Assembly (NCBI GenBank): GCA_002317355.1
Contig: DCJC01000065.1
Span: 1-39,790 of the forward strand
Origin: Prevotellaceae bacterium UBA1710
Lineage (GTDB): Bacteria > Bacteroidota > Bacteroidia > Bacteroidales > Bacteroidaceae
Length of the DNA: 39,790 bases
Reading direction: 5' to 3'
The translations under genes were made by a program, and so were the position numbers. Position 1 is the stretch's first letter. Each line of letters starts with the position of its first letter. Of the stretch, positions 22,967 through 30,725 are shown one piece after another. The notes under the pieces are model-generated. The model searched no databases and was not told the DNA's origin. It saw only the letters and a list, made by a program, of their open reading frames with translations.

Positions 22967-23304
22967 AACACTGCAAATTCGTAAATTTTGCATCAGACAA
23001 TACGGACTGTAGAAATCTATTTTAAATGATTTTAGTCTTTTGGGGCTTTGCTTATTCTTCTTGATGCCGGATGTAAGGGTAAAAGATATCAATAATATAT
23101 ATATGAACAACATAATATCCAATGTCCATAAATCGCATATAAATGTATGGAAAAAATTTGGAAATTTCAGTTTTTTATAATACCTTTGTTCCCCGAAAAA
23201 TGGTGTATAGAACAAGATGCAGCCATTTTGTGAATGAGTTCTTTAATTTATTAACTTGTAAGGTATCTCAGTTTGTTATATATAACTGATAACCATTACG
23301 TTAG
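22967..23304. other. Right-end non-coding segment of the element
   Basis: There is no gene. It holds an outward-facing promoter (23157-23188) and a loose hairpin with CAGTT/AACTG (about 23262-23300). The element right arm and integrase or Xis sites would be expected here, but I cannot define them. Confidence 0.4.
23157..23188 (+). promoter_or_regulatory. Outward-facing promoter at the element right end
   Basis: TTTG (23157-23160) and TACCTTTG (23181-23188) are spaced 20 bp, a perfect Bacteroidetes promoter. It reads across the right att region into the target-gene remnant and could make a short RNA or, in the circular form, transcribe into the integrase. Confidence 0.7.
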
Positions 23305-23511
23305 AAGACTATTTATAAAGCGACGCAACAAGAGAATTACGGTATGACTGATACTCTCGGTCGTATGCACTCTGATGCTCAGTTCGCTGGTTCTTCATCA
23401 GTTCCTGCACACGTTGAGATGATGGGCTTCCTCGGTATCGGTAACAACCCAATGGTAGGTTGCTCTGTTGCTTGTGCCGTTAACGTTGACCTCGCTCTCA
23501 ACAAGAAGTAA
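23305..23511 (+). pseudogene. Displaced 3' end of the host target gene (right copy)
   Basis: The open frame from 23305 gives ATQQENYGMTDTLGRMHSDA and ends with the same residues as the gene at the left end (NPMVGCSVACAVNVDLALNKK). It is the original gene end pushed away by integration and has no upstream part. An internal ATG (23344) could yield a 55-aa peptide under the promoter at 23157. The protein family is not recognised. Confidence 0.7.
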
Positions 23512-23729
23512 ATCCCTGAAATAAAGAGATTTAGTTCAATATAAACAGTCTCCTGTAATCGTAATGGTTGCAGGAGATTTTTGTATTTACATGGTTCTGA
23601 TGATGGTATGCTAACGGTATAAAATTTGCCGAAAACATTAGCTCTTCTCCTACTGTCATGTTATTATCTGTAATGCTTAAAATTCCCCTGTTTTTTCGAT
23701 AAAATTGCAGCCACTTTGCAGCCACTTTT
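23416..23729. repeat. Right flanking direct repeat (att arm)
   Basis: Partner of 1-314. The nine differences include a silent change in the target gene and two that alter the GCTGCCAC units to GCAGCCAC. Confidence 0.9.
23549..23582 (+). terminator. Intrinsic terminator of the target gene (right copy)
   Basis: Same stem as 134-167, TCTCCTG/CAGGAGA, followed by TTTTT. Confidence 0.8.
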
Positions 23730-23808
23730 AGTTATTTATAAAAAGTGGCTGCACTTTTCAAGTAATTAGCTGTGTTTTAAACTGATACGCCTACACAAAC
23801 AACAAACA

Positions 23809-23988
23809 ATGGAAAAACATTGTACTACCGTTTACTTCCTGTTGAAAAAGACCAGGAAGGACAAAAATGGTGACTCTCCTATTGATGCTTGGATAGCTGT
23901 AAATGGAGAGCGAACCTCTTATTCTACAGGTAAAAAGGTAAAAGTTTCAGAGTGGGATGAAAAGAAACAACTTGTAAAAGGAACATAA
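23809..23988 (+). pseudogene. int: Truncated integrase of a second, decayed element
   Basis: Fifty-nine codons closely matching the N-terminus of the integrase at 400 (MEKHCTTVYFLLKKTRKDKN ... WDEKKQLVKGT) end in TAA at 23986-23988, where the intact gene continues with TSDNANL. The catalytic domain is absent, and after about 24003 the sequence no longer resembles an integrase. This is the left arm of an earlier, related element whose body has been lost. Confidence 0.85.
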
Positions 23989-24106
23989 AATAAAGCAAAC
24001 GAGAAAAATCATGCAAAATAGCAAAAAATAATTATTTTTACATATACAACACGCTCATAATAAATAATATACATTTCAGACTCTTATTTTTTGTGTTTTT
24101 GCGTTT

Positions 24107-24283
24107 GTCATTAATTCCGTCATTAGTCATTAGTCATTTTCGTCATTAAGAGAAAAAAAAGTGGGGGATTTTCCTCTATATAGTAATATAAATTATAATT
24201 TATATTACTATATAGAATTTTTCCGCCCGTCATTAATTCGCTTAATGACGAAAATGACTAATGACGAAAATGACGGAAATGAC
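24107..24283. repeat. Large inverted repeat built from GTCATTA/TAATGAC units
   Basis: The left arm (24107-24150) consists of GTCATTA-like units, and the right arm (24241-24283) is its near-complement, for example CTTAATGACGAAAATGAC. Between them lies a 42-bp perfect palindrome. The whole could extrude as a cruciform. I see no gene, although a 78-codon frame crosses it by chance. Confidence 0.8.
24175..24216. repeat. 42-bp perfect palindrome
   Basis: The first half starts TCTATATAGTAATATAAATT and the second half is its exact complement; the centre is between 24195 and 24196. It is entirely AT except for the two G-C pairs in each half. Confidence 0.9.
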
Positions 24284-24380
24284 GGGGAGGGGAAAATACA
24301 AATGAAAAATACGGGGGAGAATTTTGGGGGCGTGCGAATTAATTGTGTACTTGCAAATGATAGAAACCTGGCTATACACT

Positions 24381-24720
24381 ATGGAAAATCAACCTGAAAC
24401 ATACGAATACAAACTGCCGAAGATGATGCTGTAGAGCTTGTCTGCGAGGATGAGCCAACAAAGGATTCTGGCGCGCAACAGATTGAGTATGATGCAGTTG
24501 AAATTCCGATGGAAAGAACTACAGAAGAGATAAAATGCGTAAGCAGATTATCCTAAGGCTCGTGAGTTCAAGCTATGGAATAATAAGTGAGGTGCTTCCC
24601 TCTATTCGACGCAAATGGGGCTTACCTTACAGATGCACCAGGCTTAATATATATCAAGAACATACGGGGATTTGAACGTTTTTAACATTATTGGGCGGTT
24701 GTATGAAGAAGTGTTTAAAG
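24381..24720 (+). pseudogene. Frameshifted gene remnant
   Basis: ATGGAAAATCAACC (MENQPETYEYKLP) continues sensibly only after a one-base shift: EDDAVELVCEDEPTKDSGAQ to stop 24554-24556. A third frame then gives YPKAREFKLWNNK and, past stops, LNVFNIIGRLYEEVFKV. The acidic, protein-like runs in different frames show a decayed gene of unknown family, probably left from the older element. Confidence 0.55.
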
Positions 24721-24775
24721 TGTGAAAGGTTTCCTAAAAGTTTTTCGATTTTTCTTTTTATTTATAGGAAAGGTA

Positions 24776-24783
24776 TAATTTTG
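24776..24783 (+). promoter_or_regulatory. -7 box of the VanZ-like gene
   Basis: TAATTTTG 70 bp before the start codon at 24853. The -33 region is T-rich without a clear TTTG. Confidence 0.5.
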
Positions 24784-24852
24784 CACGCCGAAAGCGACGA
24801 TATATCCTATATATAAAGGGGATTTTAATTGTGTATAACAAACTATTTTCTT

Positions 24853-25473
24853 ATGAATAATTTCATTAGTTACGCATGTGGAGTTGCTCCACAATGGTTT
24901 TATGTGACTCTTCTACTCATATTCTGCGTGGTGGCAATTTGGATTTTCTCTGTGAAAAATGTCATTCGCATTAAGCTTAGAAGGTTGCTTGGAGTGATGT
25001 ACGTGGAGTACTTGCTGCTTTTGCTGTGCTCTACAATCATCTTCAGGGATCATGCTACATGCTATCTTGGCGTGAAGTTCATGCCTTTCTGGAACTATAC
25101 ATATTTCACTATGGATGTGCTGATGGAATGGTTGGTTAACATCTTTATGTTTGTTCCAGTTGGTTTCTGCTCAAGCGTATTCCTCAAGCACCCTGTTGCT
25201 ACAAAGATAATCCTTCTTTCGATGGCTCTTTCATGCACTATTGAGCTGTCTCAGTATCTTCTGGAGAAGGGCTTCTGCGAGACTAATGATGTGATTAATA
25301 ACACGCTGGGAGGGATGATTGGGTATTTGATTTATAAAGCACCTTTCCTCAGCAACTCTTTCGCTGCGGTACGGGCATCCATTCCAGCCCCTTTCCCCTA
25401 CCCTTTCCCCGAAGTGGGGCAAGGGAGCAAGATACACTTTTCAAATCATGGGGTAACTGCATTGGCTAATTAA
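24853..25473 (+). CDS. VanZ-like membrane protein, 206 aa
   Basis: A VanZ-family domain with four membrane helices: the first from WFYVTLLLIFCVVAIWIF, a second with YVEYLLLLLCSTIIF, the conserved NIFMFVPVGF motif, and TKIILLSMALSCTIELSQYL with the family ETND segment (CETNDVINNTLGGMIGYLIY). Some members modulate teicoplanin resistance, but in most bacteria the function is unknown. The last 38 residues (from about FAAVRAS) are Pro/Phe-rich and encoded by an intergenic repeat, so the ancestral protein ended earlier. The ATG at 24853 is preferred over a TTG at 24829. Confidence 0.8.
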   Translation: MNNFISYACGVAPQWFYVTLLLIFCVVAIWIFSVKNVIRIKLRRLLGVMYVEYLLLLLCSTIIFRDHATCYLGVKFMPFWNYTYFTMDVLMEWLVNIFMFVPVGFCSSVFLKHPVATKIILLSMALSCTIELSQYLLEKGFCETNDVINNTLGGMIGYLIYKAPFLSNSFAAVRASIPAPFPYPFPEVGQGSKIHFSNHGVTALAN

Positions 25474-25560
25474 AGAGCAGCCCCTTCGCTGCGGTCGCCG
25501 AGCTCTGCGACCTTCCTTGAAGCGGGGCAAGAGTTGCGAAAAGATGGTGGCTTCTTTTCT
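25366..25560. repeat. GC-rich intergenic repeat, copy 1
   Basis: This copy has hairpins such as CCCC/GGGG at about 25407-25420. It shares GATACACTTTTC, CTGCATTGG and an inverted GAAGCGGGGC with 28034-28320. It overlaps the 3' end of the VanZ-like gene. Confidence 0.55.
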
Positions 25561-25597
25561 ACAATAATTCACCTTTCCTTACGTTTTATATATAATT

Positions 25598-28033
25598 ATG
25601 AAACGTATTTTCTCACTATATATCTTTGCGGTATGTTGCTGTATGTCGGTTGTGGCACAGGATTTTGTGCTGACTGGCAAGGTGATGGACGCGCAAGAGA
25701 ATGCTATAGAACTTGCATCTGTGGTGTGCGCGAAACAGGGCAAGGCTACGATGACCAACCTTCGCGGTGAGTTTTCTCTCTCGCTGAAGTCGGCCGACTC
25801 TGTAGTGATACGTTTCTCAATGCTCGGTTATAAGACTAAGACGAGAGTGCTGCGCCGTCCGAAAGGAAGACAGAACTTACAGATTCAGTTGTACGAAGAT
25901 GCGCAATCTCTTGGTGATGTGGAGGTTACAGTCGTAAGACGAAGTACTACTACAACCGAGCAGCTCAACACTAAGGACATAAAGACTGCACCATCAACTA
26001 CGGGAAATGGCGTGGAGGAACTCATACAGCAACAGGCGGGTGTGAGCACGCATAGCGAGCTGTCGTCTCAGTATAACGTGCGTGGAGGTGCCTTCGATGA
26101 GAACTCCGTATATATAAATAATGTGGAGGTGTATCGTCCGTTTCTCGTAAGAAGCGGTCAGCAGGAGGGATTGTCAATCATCAATCCTGATATGGTAGGC
26201 GGCATAGGTTTCTCTACAGGTGGCTATGAGGCAAAGTATGGCGATAAGATGTCATCGGCTCTGGATATCACCTACCGCCGTCCAGAGAAGTTTGAGGCAA
26301 ACGCGCAGGCGAGTCTTCTTGGTGCCAGTGCGTATATAGGTTTCAGCAACAAGAAATTTGCATGGGCAAACGGTGTGCGCTATAAGACGACAAAGGCGTT
26401 GCTGAAGTCGTTTCAGACAAAGGGAGACTATGACCCTGAGTTCATCGACTACCAGACAAACCTGAGCTACACGCCAAACAAGCGCTGGCAGGTGGATTTC
26501 ATAGGAAATATCAACCAATCGAAGTATAACTACTACCCTACCAATCGTAAGACAGATTTCGGAACTCTGCAGAACGTGTATTCTTTCCTGATGTATTTTG
26601 ACGGTTGGGAGAGGGATTTGTTCCGTACCTATTTCGGAACGCTCAACATCAAGCGAAACATTACAAGCAATACCCAGATCTCGCTTATCGGCTCGGCTTT
26701 CTCAACAAACGAGAGAGAGACATACGATATTCAGGGACAGTATTGGCTAAGTGATTCGCAAGGAGAGAACTATAGTGCAGATAAAGGCTATGGCACATAC
26801 GCAGAGCATGCACGCAACTACCTCAAGGCAAATGTGGGGAGTCTGAAACTGATGCTCGAGCACAAGACTCAGATGCATAACGTGCAGTCGGGACTGACGA
26901 TGAAGTGGGAGAACATAGAAGAGCAGTCGCGTGAGTATGAGATGCGTGATTCTGCTGGCTTTGTCATTCAGAATACGGGCAACGGATTCCATCATTCAGA
27001 CAATACGCTGAATATGATCTACACTCTTTCAGCCAAGAACAAACTGAATGCCCGCAGGACTGAGTTCTATATTCAAGATGCGTGGAAGTTTGAGCGTGGT
27101 GGTAAGAAAGACGAGAACGACAAGGAGATAGAGCGCCCTACCCTATACACTCTCAACTACGGCCTGAGATTCTCTAACTGGTCGTTTACCCACGAGAGCA
27201 TCATCTCTCCACGTGCGTCATTGGCTATTATCCCAGGATGGAATCAGGACTTGATGTACCGCTTTGCTGCGGGCATCTATTATCAGGCACCTTTCTACAA
27301 GGAACTTCGTGATACCACAACGATAGACGGCACAACATACGCAGAGCTGAACAGCAAGATAAAATCGCAAAGATCTATCCACTTCATTGCAGCGCTTGAC
27401 TATCGTTTCAAGATGATGGGCCGCTCTTTCAAGTTCTCTGCAGAGGCTTACTACAAGGCGCTGTCGAATCTCGTGCCTTATAGCGTGAATAACGTTAAGG
27501 TGGTGTATTATGGTCAGAACGAGGCTTATGGACATATTGCAGGCGTGGACTTCAAACTCTATGGAGAGTTCGTGCCTGGTACCGACTCATGGATTACCCT
27601 TTCGCTGATGAATACGAGAATGAAGCTTAATGGTGTGAGCATTCCATTGCCTACTGATCAACGTTATTCCGTAAATGTAAGTTTCTCTGACTATTTCCCA
27701 AATACCGACCGCTGGAAGATGCAACTGAGGTTGGCATTTGCTGATGGTCTGCCATTTGCAGCACCTCACAAGCCTTTGGAGCAGTTGAATTTCCGTGCGT
27801 CAGCCTATCGTCGTGCAGATATAGGTATGAGCTATCGTGCATTCAAGAATGACAAGCGCGAGACACAGAGTCCTTTCAAGAATATCTGGTTGGGATTGGA
27901 CTGTCTGAATATTTTTGGCATCAATAACGTGAACTCGTACTACTGGGTGACTGATGTGCAGAACACTCAGTATGCCGTGCCAAACTATCTGACGGGAAGG
28001 CAGATTAATGGAAAGGTGATTGTGGAGTTTTAG
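25598..28033 (+). CDS. TonB-dependent outer-membrane receptor, 811 aa
   Basis: It has a signal peptide (about 1-21, cleaved after VVAQ), then a CarboxypepD_reg-like domain (about 24-110, VLTGKVMDAQENAIELASVV) and a plug domain (about 125-230, STTGNGVEELIQQQAGVSTH and YNVRGGAFDENSVYINNVEV). A large beta-barrel ends in IVEF, with the terminal aromatic residue expected for barrel assembly. It imports an unknown ligand with TonB energy; no SusD partner is next to it, so polysaccharide uptake is not implied. A short leader precedes it with no gene between it and the VanZ-like gene. Confidence 0.9.
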   Translation: MKRIFSLYIFAVCCCMSVVAQDFVLTGKVMDAQENAIELASVVCAKQGKATMTNLRGEFSLSLKSADSVVIRFSMLGYKTKTRVLRRPKGRQNLQIQLYEDAQSLGDVEVTVVRRSTTTTEQLNTKDIKTAPSTTGNGVEELIQQQAGVSTHSELSSQYNVRGGAFDENSVYINNVEVYRPFLVRSGQQEGLSIINPDMVGGIGFSTGGYEAKYGDKMSSALDITYRRPEKFEANAQASLLGASAYIGFSNKKFAWANGVRYKTTKALLKSFQTKGDYDPEFIDYQTNLSYTPNKRWQVDFIGNINQSKYNYYPTNRKTDFGTLQNVYSFLMYFDGWERDLFRTYFGTLNIKRNITSNTQISLIGSAFSTNERETYDIQGQYWLSDSQGENYSADKGYGTYAEHARNYLKANVGSLKLMLEHKTQMHNVQSGLTMKWENIEEQSREYEMRDSAGFVIQNTGNGFHHSDNTLNMIYTLSAKNKLNARRTEFYIQDAWKFERGGKKDENDKEIERPTLYTLNYGLRFSNWSFTHESIISPRASLAIIPGWNQDLMYRFAAGIYYQAPFYKELRDTTTIDGTTYAELNSKIKSQRSIHFIAALDYRFKMMGRSFKFSAEAYYKALSNLVPYSVNNVKVVYYGQNEAYGHIAGVDFKLYGEFVPGTDSWITLSLMNTRMKLNGVSIPLPTDQRYSVNVSFSDYFPNTDRWKMQLRLAFADGLPFAAPHKPLEQLNFRASAYRRADIGMSYRAFKNDKRETQSPFKNIWLGLDCLNIFGINNVNSYYWVTDVQNTQYAVPNYLTGRQINGKVIVEF

Positions 28034-28320
28034 GAAGCCTTTCCCCCCGCCCTGACACATACTCCGATGTTACCAACATCGGACTCCCCCGTAGGGAGGG
28101 AGCTGCCCCCTCACCCCCACAGGGGGAGTAGATACACTTTTCTAATCAAGAGGAACTCCTACGCCTTTCCTTTCCCGCGAGAAAAACTATCTAACTCCTT
28201 GCCCCGCTTCGGGAGAACGTCGAAGAGGTCGAAGGTCCGCAGGAGAAAGCCAAAGGATGCCCAAAGGGCCGGAAAGGGGCTGCATTGGTTTGGGAAAGGG
28301 GCTGTTTTTTCAAAAAAAAG
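28034..28320. repeat. GC-rich intergenic repeat, copy 2
   Basis: There is no gene. The perfect hairpin TCCGATGTT/AACATCGGA (28063-28083) may end the receptor transcript. It shares blocks with 25366-25560, one inverted. Confidence 0.55.
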
Positions 28321-28333
28321 GGATAATATTTTC

Positions 28334-28361
28334 TTTGTTTCAGAAGATTTTATTATCTTTG
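28334..28361 (+). promoter_or_regulatory. Promoter of the methylmalonyl-CoA operon
   Basis: TTTG (28334-28337) and the -7 box TATCTTTG (28354-28361), 59 bp before the epimerase start. Spacing is 16 bp, shorter than ideal. Confidence 0.55.
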
Positions 28362-28419
28362 CAACGTTTTTAGACTAATAATTTACATTAAACAATAATA
28401 ACCCAAACAAATAACTAAA

Positions 28420-28833
28420 ATGAAGATTTCACGTATTGACCATCTGGGCATTGGCGTCCAGAGCATAGAAGAGGTACTTCCTTATTTCGAGAACGTACTT
28501 GGTTTGAAATGCTATGCCGTTGAGGAAGTAGCAGATCAGAAGGTTAAGACCGCTTTCCTTATGGTTGGCGAGACAAAGATTGAGCTCCTTGAGCCAACAA
28601 GTCCTGAGAGCGCTATCGCTAAGTGGCTTGAGAAGGGCGGCAAGGGTGTTCACCACGTTGCTTTCGCAGTAGAAGATGGTGTTGCTGAGGCACTCGTAGA
28701 GGCTGAGGGCAAGGGTATCCGTCTTATCGACAAGGAGCCACGCCTCGGTGCTGAGAATATGATGATCGGCTTCCTCCACCCTAAGATGACCGCAGGTATC
28801 CTTACAGAGCTCTGTGAGCCTAAGAAGGGGTAA
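28420..28833 (+). CDS. mce: Methylmalonyl-CoA epimerase, 137 aa
   Basis: This enzyme interconverts (2R)- and (2S)-methylmalonyl-CoA in the succinate/propionate route. It is a VOC-fold protein of the usual length. The ISRIDHLGIGVQSIEEVLPY start carries the first metal-ligand histidine, GVHHVAFAVEDG (about 73-84) the second, and GILTELCEP near the end the glutamate ligand. It is first in an operon with the decarboxylase subunits. A 77-bp heptamer repeat separates it from the next gene. Confidence 0.93.
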   Translation: MKISRIDHLGIGVQSIEEVLPYFENVLGLKCYAVEEVADQKVKTAFLMVGETKIELLEPTSPESAIAKWLEKGGKGVHHVAFAVEDGVAEALVEAEGKGIRLIDKEPRLGAENMMIGFLHPKMTAGILTELCEPKKG

Positions 28834-28907
28834 AGAGTAAAGGGTAAAGCGTAAAGTGAAAAGTATAAAGAGTAAAGAGTAAAGAGTAAAGTGTAAAGAC
28901 TAAATAT
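28831..28907 (+). repeat. Eleven tandem TAAAGNG heptamers filling the mce-mmdA gap
   Basis: From the epimerase stop codon (28831) to 2 nt before the next ATG (28909) the sequence is 11 units of 7 nt, most of them TAAAGAG or close variants. Each unit carries TAAAG. Copy number could vary by slippage and alter translational coupling. Confidence 0.9.
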
Positions 28908-28908
28908 A

Positions 28909-30474
28909 ATGTCAAAGCAAGTAGAAAATATAAAGAAGCTTTTAGCAAAGCGTGAGCAGGCTCGTCTTGGCGGTGGTGAGAAGGCTATCGAAAAACAGCA
29001 CGCTCGTGGTAAGTACACAGCTCGTGAGCGTATCGACATGCTGCTCGACGAGGGGTCATTTGAGGAGTATGATGCATTCAAGCTCCATCGTTGCCATAAC
29101 TTCGGCATGGACAAGAAGCAGTATCTCGGCGATGGTGTCGTTGTAGGTTCTGGTACTATCGATGGCCGTCTTGTATATGTATTCGCACAGGACTTCACCG
29201 TAAACGGCGGTTCTCTCTCTAAGACAATGTCTGAGAAGATCTGTAAGGTTATGGATATGGCTATGACTATGGGTGCTCCATGTATCGGCATCAACGACTC
29301 AGGTGGTGCTCGTATTCAGGAGGCTATCGACGCTCTCGCTGGTTATGGTGAGATCTTCGAGCGTAACATCCTCTCTTCTGGCGTTATCCCACAGATCTCT
29401 ATGATCTATGGTCCTTGCGCTGGTGGTGCTGTATATTCTCCTGCCCTCACCGACTTCACCCTCATGATGGAAGGCACTTCTTACATGTTCCTTACAGGTC
29501 CTGCAGTTGTGAAGACCGTAACAGGTGAGAACGTAGATGCAGAACACCTCGGTGGTGCAAGCGTACACGCAAGCAAGTCTGGTGTAACACACTTCACAGC
29601 AAAGACTGAGGAGGAAGGTATCGAGATGATCAAGACTCTCGTATCTTACATCCCATCTAACAATATGGAAGAGGCTCCACGTAAGGAGTGTGATGATCCT
29701 GTAGATCGTATGGATGACTCATTGAACGAGATCATTCCTGAGGATCCAAACCAGGCATACGATATGTATAAGGTGATTGCGGCTATTACCGACAACGGAG
29801 AGTTCTTCGAGGTACAGCCTAAGTTCGCTAAGAACATCATCATCGGTTTCGCTCGCTTCAACGGCCAGTCTGTTGGTATCGTCGCTAACCAGCCTTCTGC
29901 ATACGCAGGTGTACTCGACGTAAACGCTTCTCGTAAGGGTGCTCGTTTCGTTCGCTTCTGTGACGCGTTCAATATTCCTATCGTCAGCCTCGTTGACGTA
30001 CCAGGATTCCTCCCAGGCACAGGTCAGGAGTACAATGCAGTTATCCTCCATGGTGCTAAGTTGCTCTACGCTTACGGTGAGGCTACAGTGCCAAAGGTAA
30101 CAATCACATTGCGTAAGTCATACGGTGGTTCACACATCGTAATGGGCTGTAAGCAGCTTCGTGCCGACATCAACCTCGCTTGGCCATCAGCTGAGATCGC
30201 AGTAATGGGTGCAGCAGGTGCTGTTGCAGTTCTTCAGGCTAAGGAAGCTAAGCAGATCAAGGAAGAAGGTGGTGATGTGAAGGCATTCCTCGCAGAGAAG
30301 GAGGCAGAGTATCAGGAGCTCTTCGCTAACCCATATCAGGCAGCACAGTTCGGTTACATCGATGATGTCATCGAGCCACGCAACACCCGTTTCCGCATCT
30401 GCCGCGCATTGGCTCAGCTCGCTACAAAGCGTCAGTCATTGCCAGCTAAGAAGCACGGATGTATTCCTATGTAA
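28909..30474 (+). CDS. mmdA: Methylmalonyl-CoA decarboxylase alpha / acyl-CoA carboxylase carboxyltransferase, 521 aa
   Basis: This carboxyltransferase moves the carboxyl group between methylmalonyl-CoA or propionyl-CoA and the biotin carrier. The length and both crotonase-like halves are complete. CoA-binding and oxyanion segments are visible: GGARIQEAIDALAGYGEIF, GPCAGGAVYSPALTDF, TGPAVVKTVTGENVDAEHLG and SYGGSHIVMGCKQLRADINL. The product could serve a Na+-pumping decarboxylase or a propionyl-CoA carboxylase; sequence alone does not separate them. The two downstream genes favour the decarboxylase arrangement. Confidence 0.88.
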   Translation: MSKQVENIKKLLAKREQARLGGGEKAIEKQHARGKYTARERIDMLLDEGSFEEYDAFKLHRCHNFGMDKKQYLGDGVVVGSGTIDGRLVYVFAQDFTVNGGSLSKTMSEKICKVMDMAMTMGAPCIGINDSGGARIQEAIDALAGYGEIFERNILSSGVIPQISMIYGPCAGGAVYSPALTDFTLMMEGTSYMFLTGPAVVKTVTGENVDAEHLGGASVHASKSGVTHFTAKTEEEGIEMIKTLVSYIPSNNMEEAPRKECDDPVDRMDDSLNEIIPEDPNQAYDMYKVIAAITDNGEFFEVQPKFAKNIIIGFARFNGQSVGIVANQPSAYAGVLDVNASRKGARFVRFCDAFNIPIVSLVDVPGFLPGTGQEYNAVILHGAKLLYAYGEATVPKVTITLRKSYGGSHIVMGCKQLRADINLAWPSAEIAVMGAAGAVAVLQAKEAKQIKEEGGDVKAFLAEKEAEYQELFANPYQAAQFGYIDDVIEPRNTRFRICRALAQLATKRQSLPAKKHGCIPM

Positions 30475-30511
30475 TTGTGGATATACTAGAAGTATAGAAA
30501 ATCTAGGAAGT

Positions 30512-30547
30512 CTAGATTAGCTAGAAACTCTAGATTAGCGAGACAAT
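30512..30547 (+). repeat. 18-bp tandem duplication with CTAGATTAGC
   Basis: CTAGATTAGC occurs at 30512 and 30530 in the 99-bp gap between mmdA and the 49-aa gene. The same area is rich in CTAG. Confidence 0.5.
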
Positions 30548-30573
30548 ATAGCAAAGAAAACAACAACAAAACA

Positions 30574-30723
30574 ATGAACAACGAAGTTTATGCTGCCATC
30601 GCTATGGCATTGCATGACGACCTCGGATATAACTTGCACGATAGTGAGTCAGGAAAGCTCACTATCGTGGCAAGAGATTCAGAATGGTCTTCCAAGGCAG
30701 CAAAGATGACAGCAAAAGTTTAG
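30574..30723 (+). CDS. Small decarboxylase-associated protein, 49 aa
   Basis: MNNEVYAAIAMALHDDLGYN then SGKLTIVARDSEWSSKAAKM ends in a basic tail. The pattern (helix plus a short strand with SEWSSKA) resembles the cytoplasmic C-terminus of sodium-pump decarboxylase gamma (OadG-type) subunits, without the membrane helix. In Bacteroidales a peptide of this type sits between the alpha and biotin-carrier genes (family knowledge). It ends 2 nt before the next start. Confidence 0.7.
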   Translation: MNNEVYAAIAMALHDDLGYNLHDSESGKLTIVARDSEWSSKAAKMTAKV

Positions 30724-30725
30724 AC

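Larger units (their letters stand above)
1..23340. mobile_element. Integrative element, about 23.3 kb, inserted in a protein gene 3' end
   Basis: The element is bounded by two copies of a 314-bp repeat holding the last codons of a host gene, its terminator and the integrase upstream region. It encodes a tyrosine integrase, RepA-like ATPase, primase, annealing protein, exonuclease, serine recombinase and GIY-YIG nuclease. I see no relaxase, coupling protein, mating-pore or virion gene, so it is neither a self-transmissible ICE nor a complete prophage. The right boundary is uncertain: it lies where homology to the host gene starts, probably between 23305 and 23416. The left boundary is at or just before the window start. 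Mobilisation by a helper is inference. Confidence 0.85.

Noticed and set aside
22874..23215. N-terminal extension of the 125-aa minus-strand gene
   Set aside because: The extension is Phe/Ile/Leu/Lys-rich with no fold pattern, crosses the shared regulatory motif and reaches the promoter region on the other strand.
24161..24397. 78-codon frame across the palindrome
   Set aside because: It is produced by the inverted repeat itself (MTKMTNDENDGNDGEGK) and by the start of the decayed gene; not a credible gene.
28831..28907. Coding heptad or CRISPR-like repeat
   Set aside because: The 7-nt units carry TAA repeatedly and lie between two well-defined genes, so they are a non-coding microsatellite.
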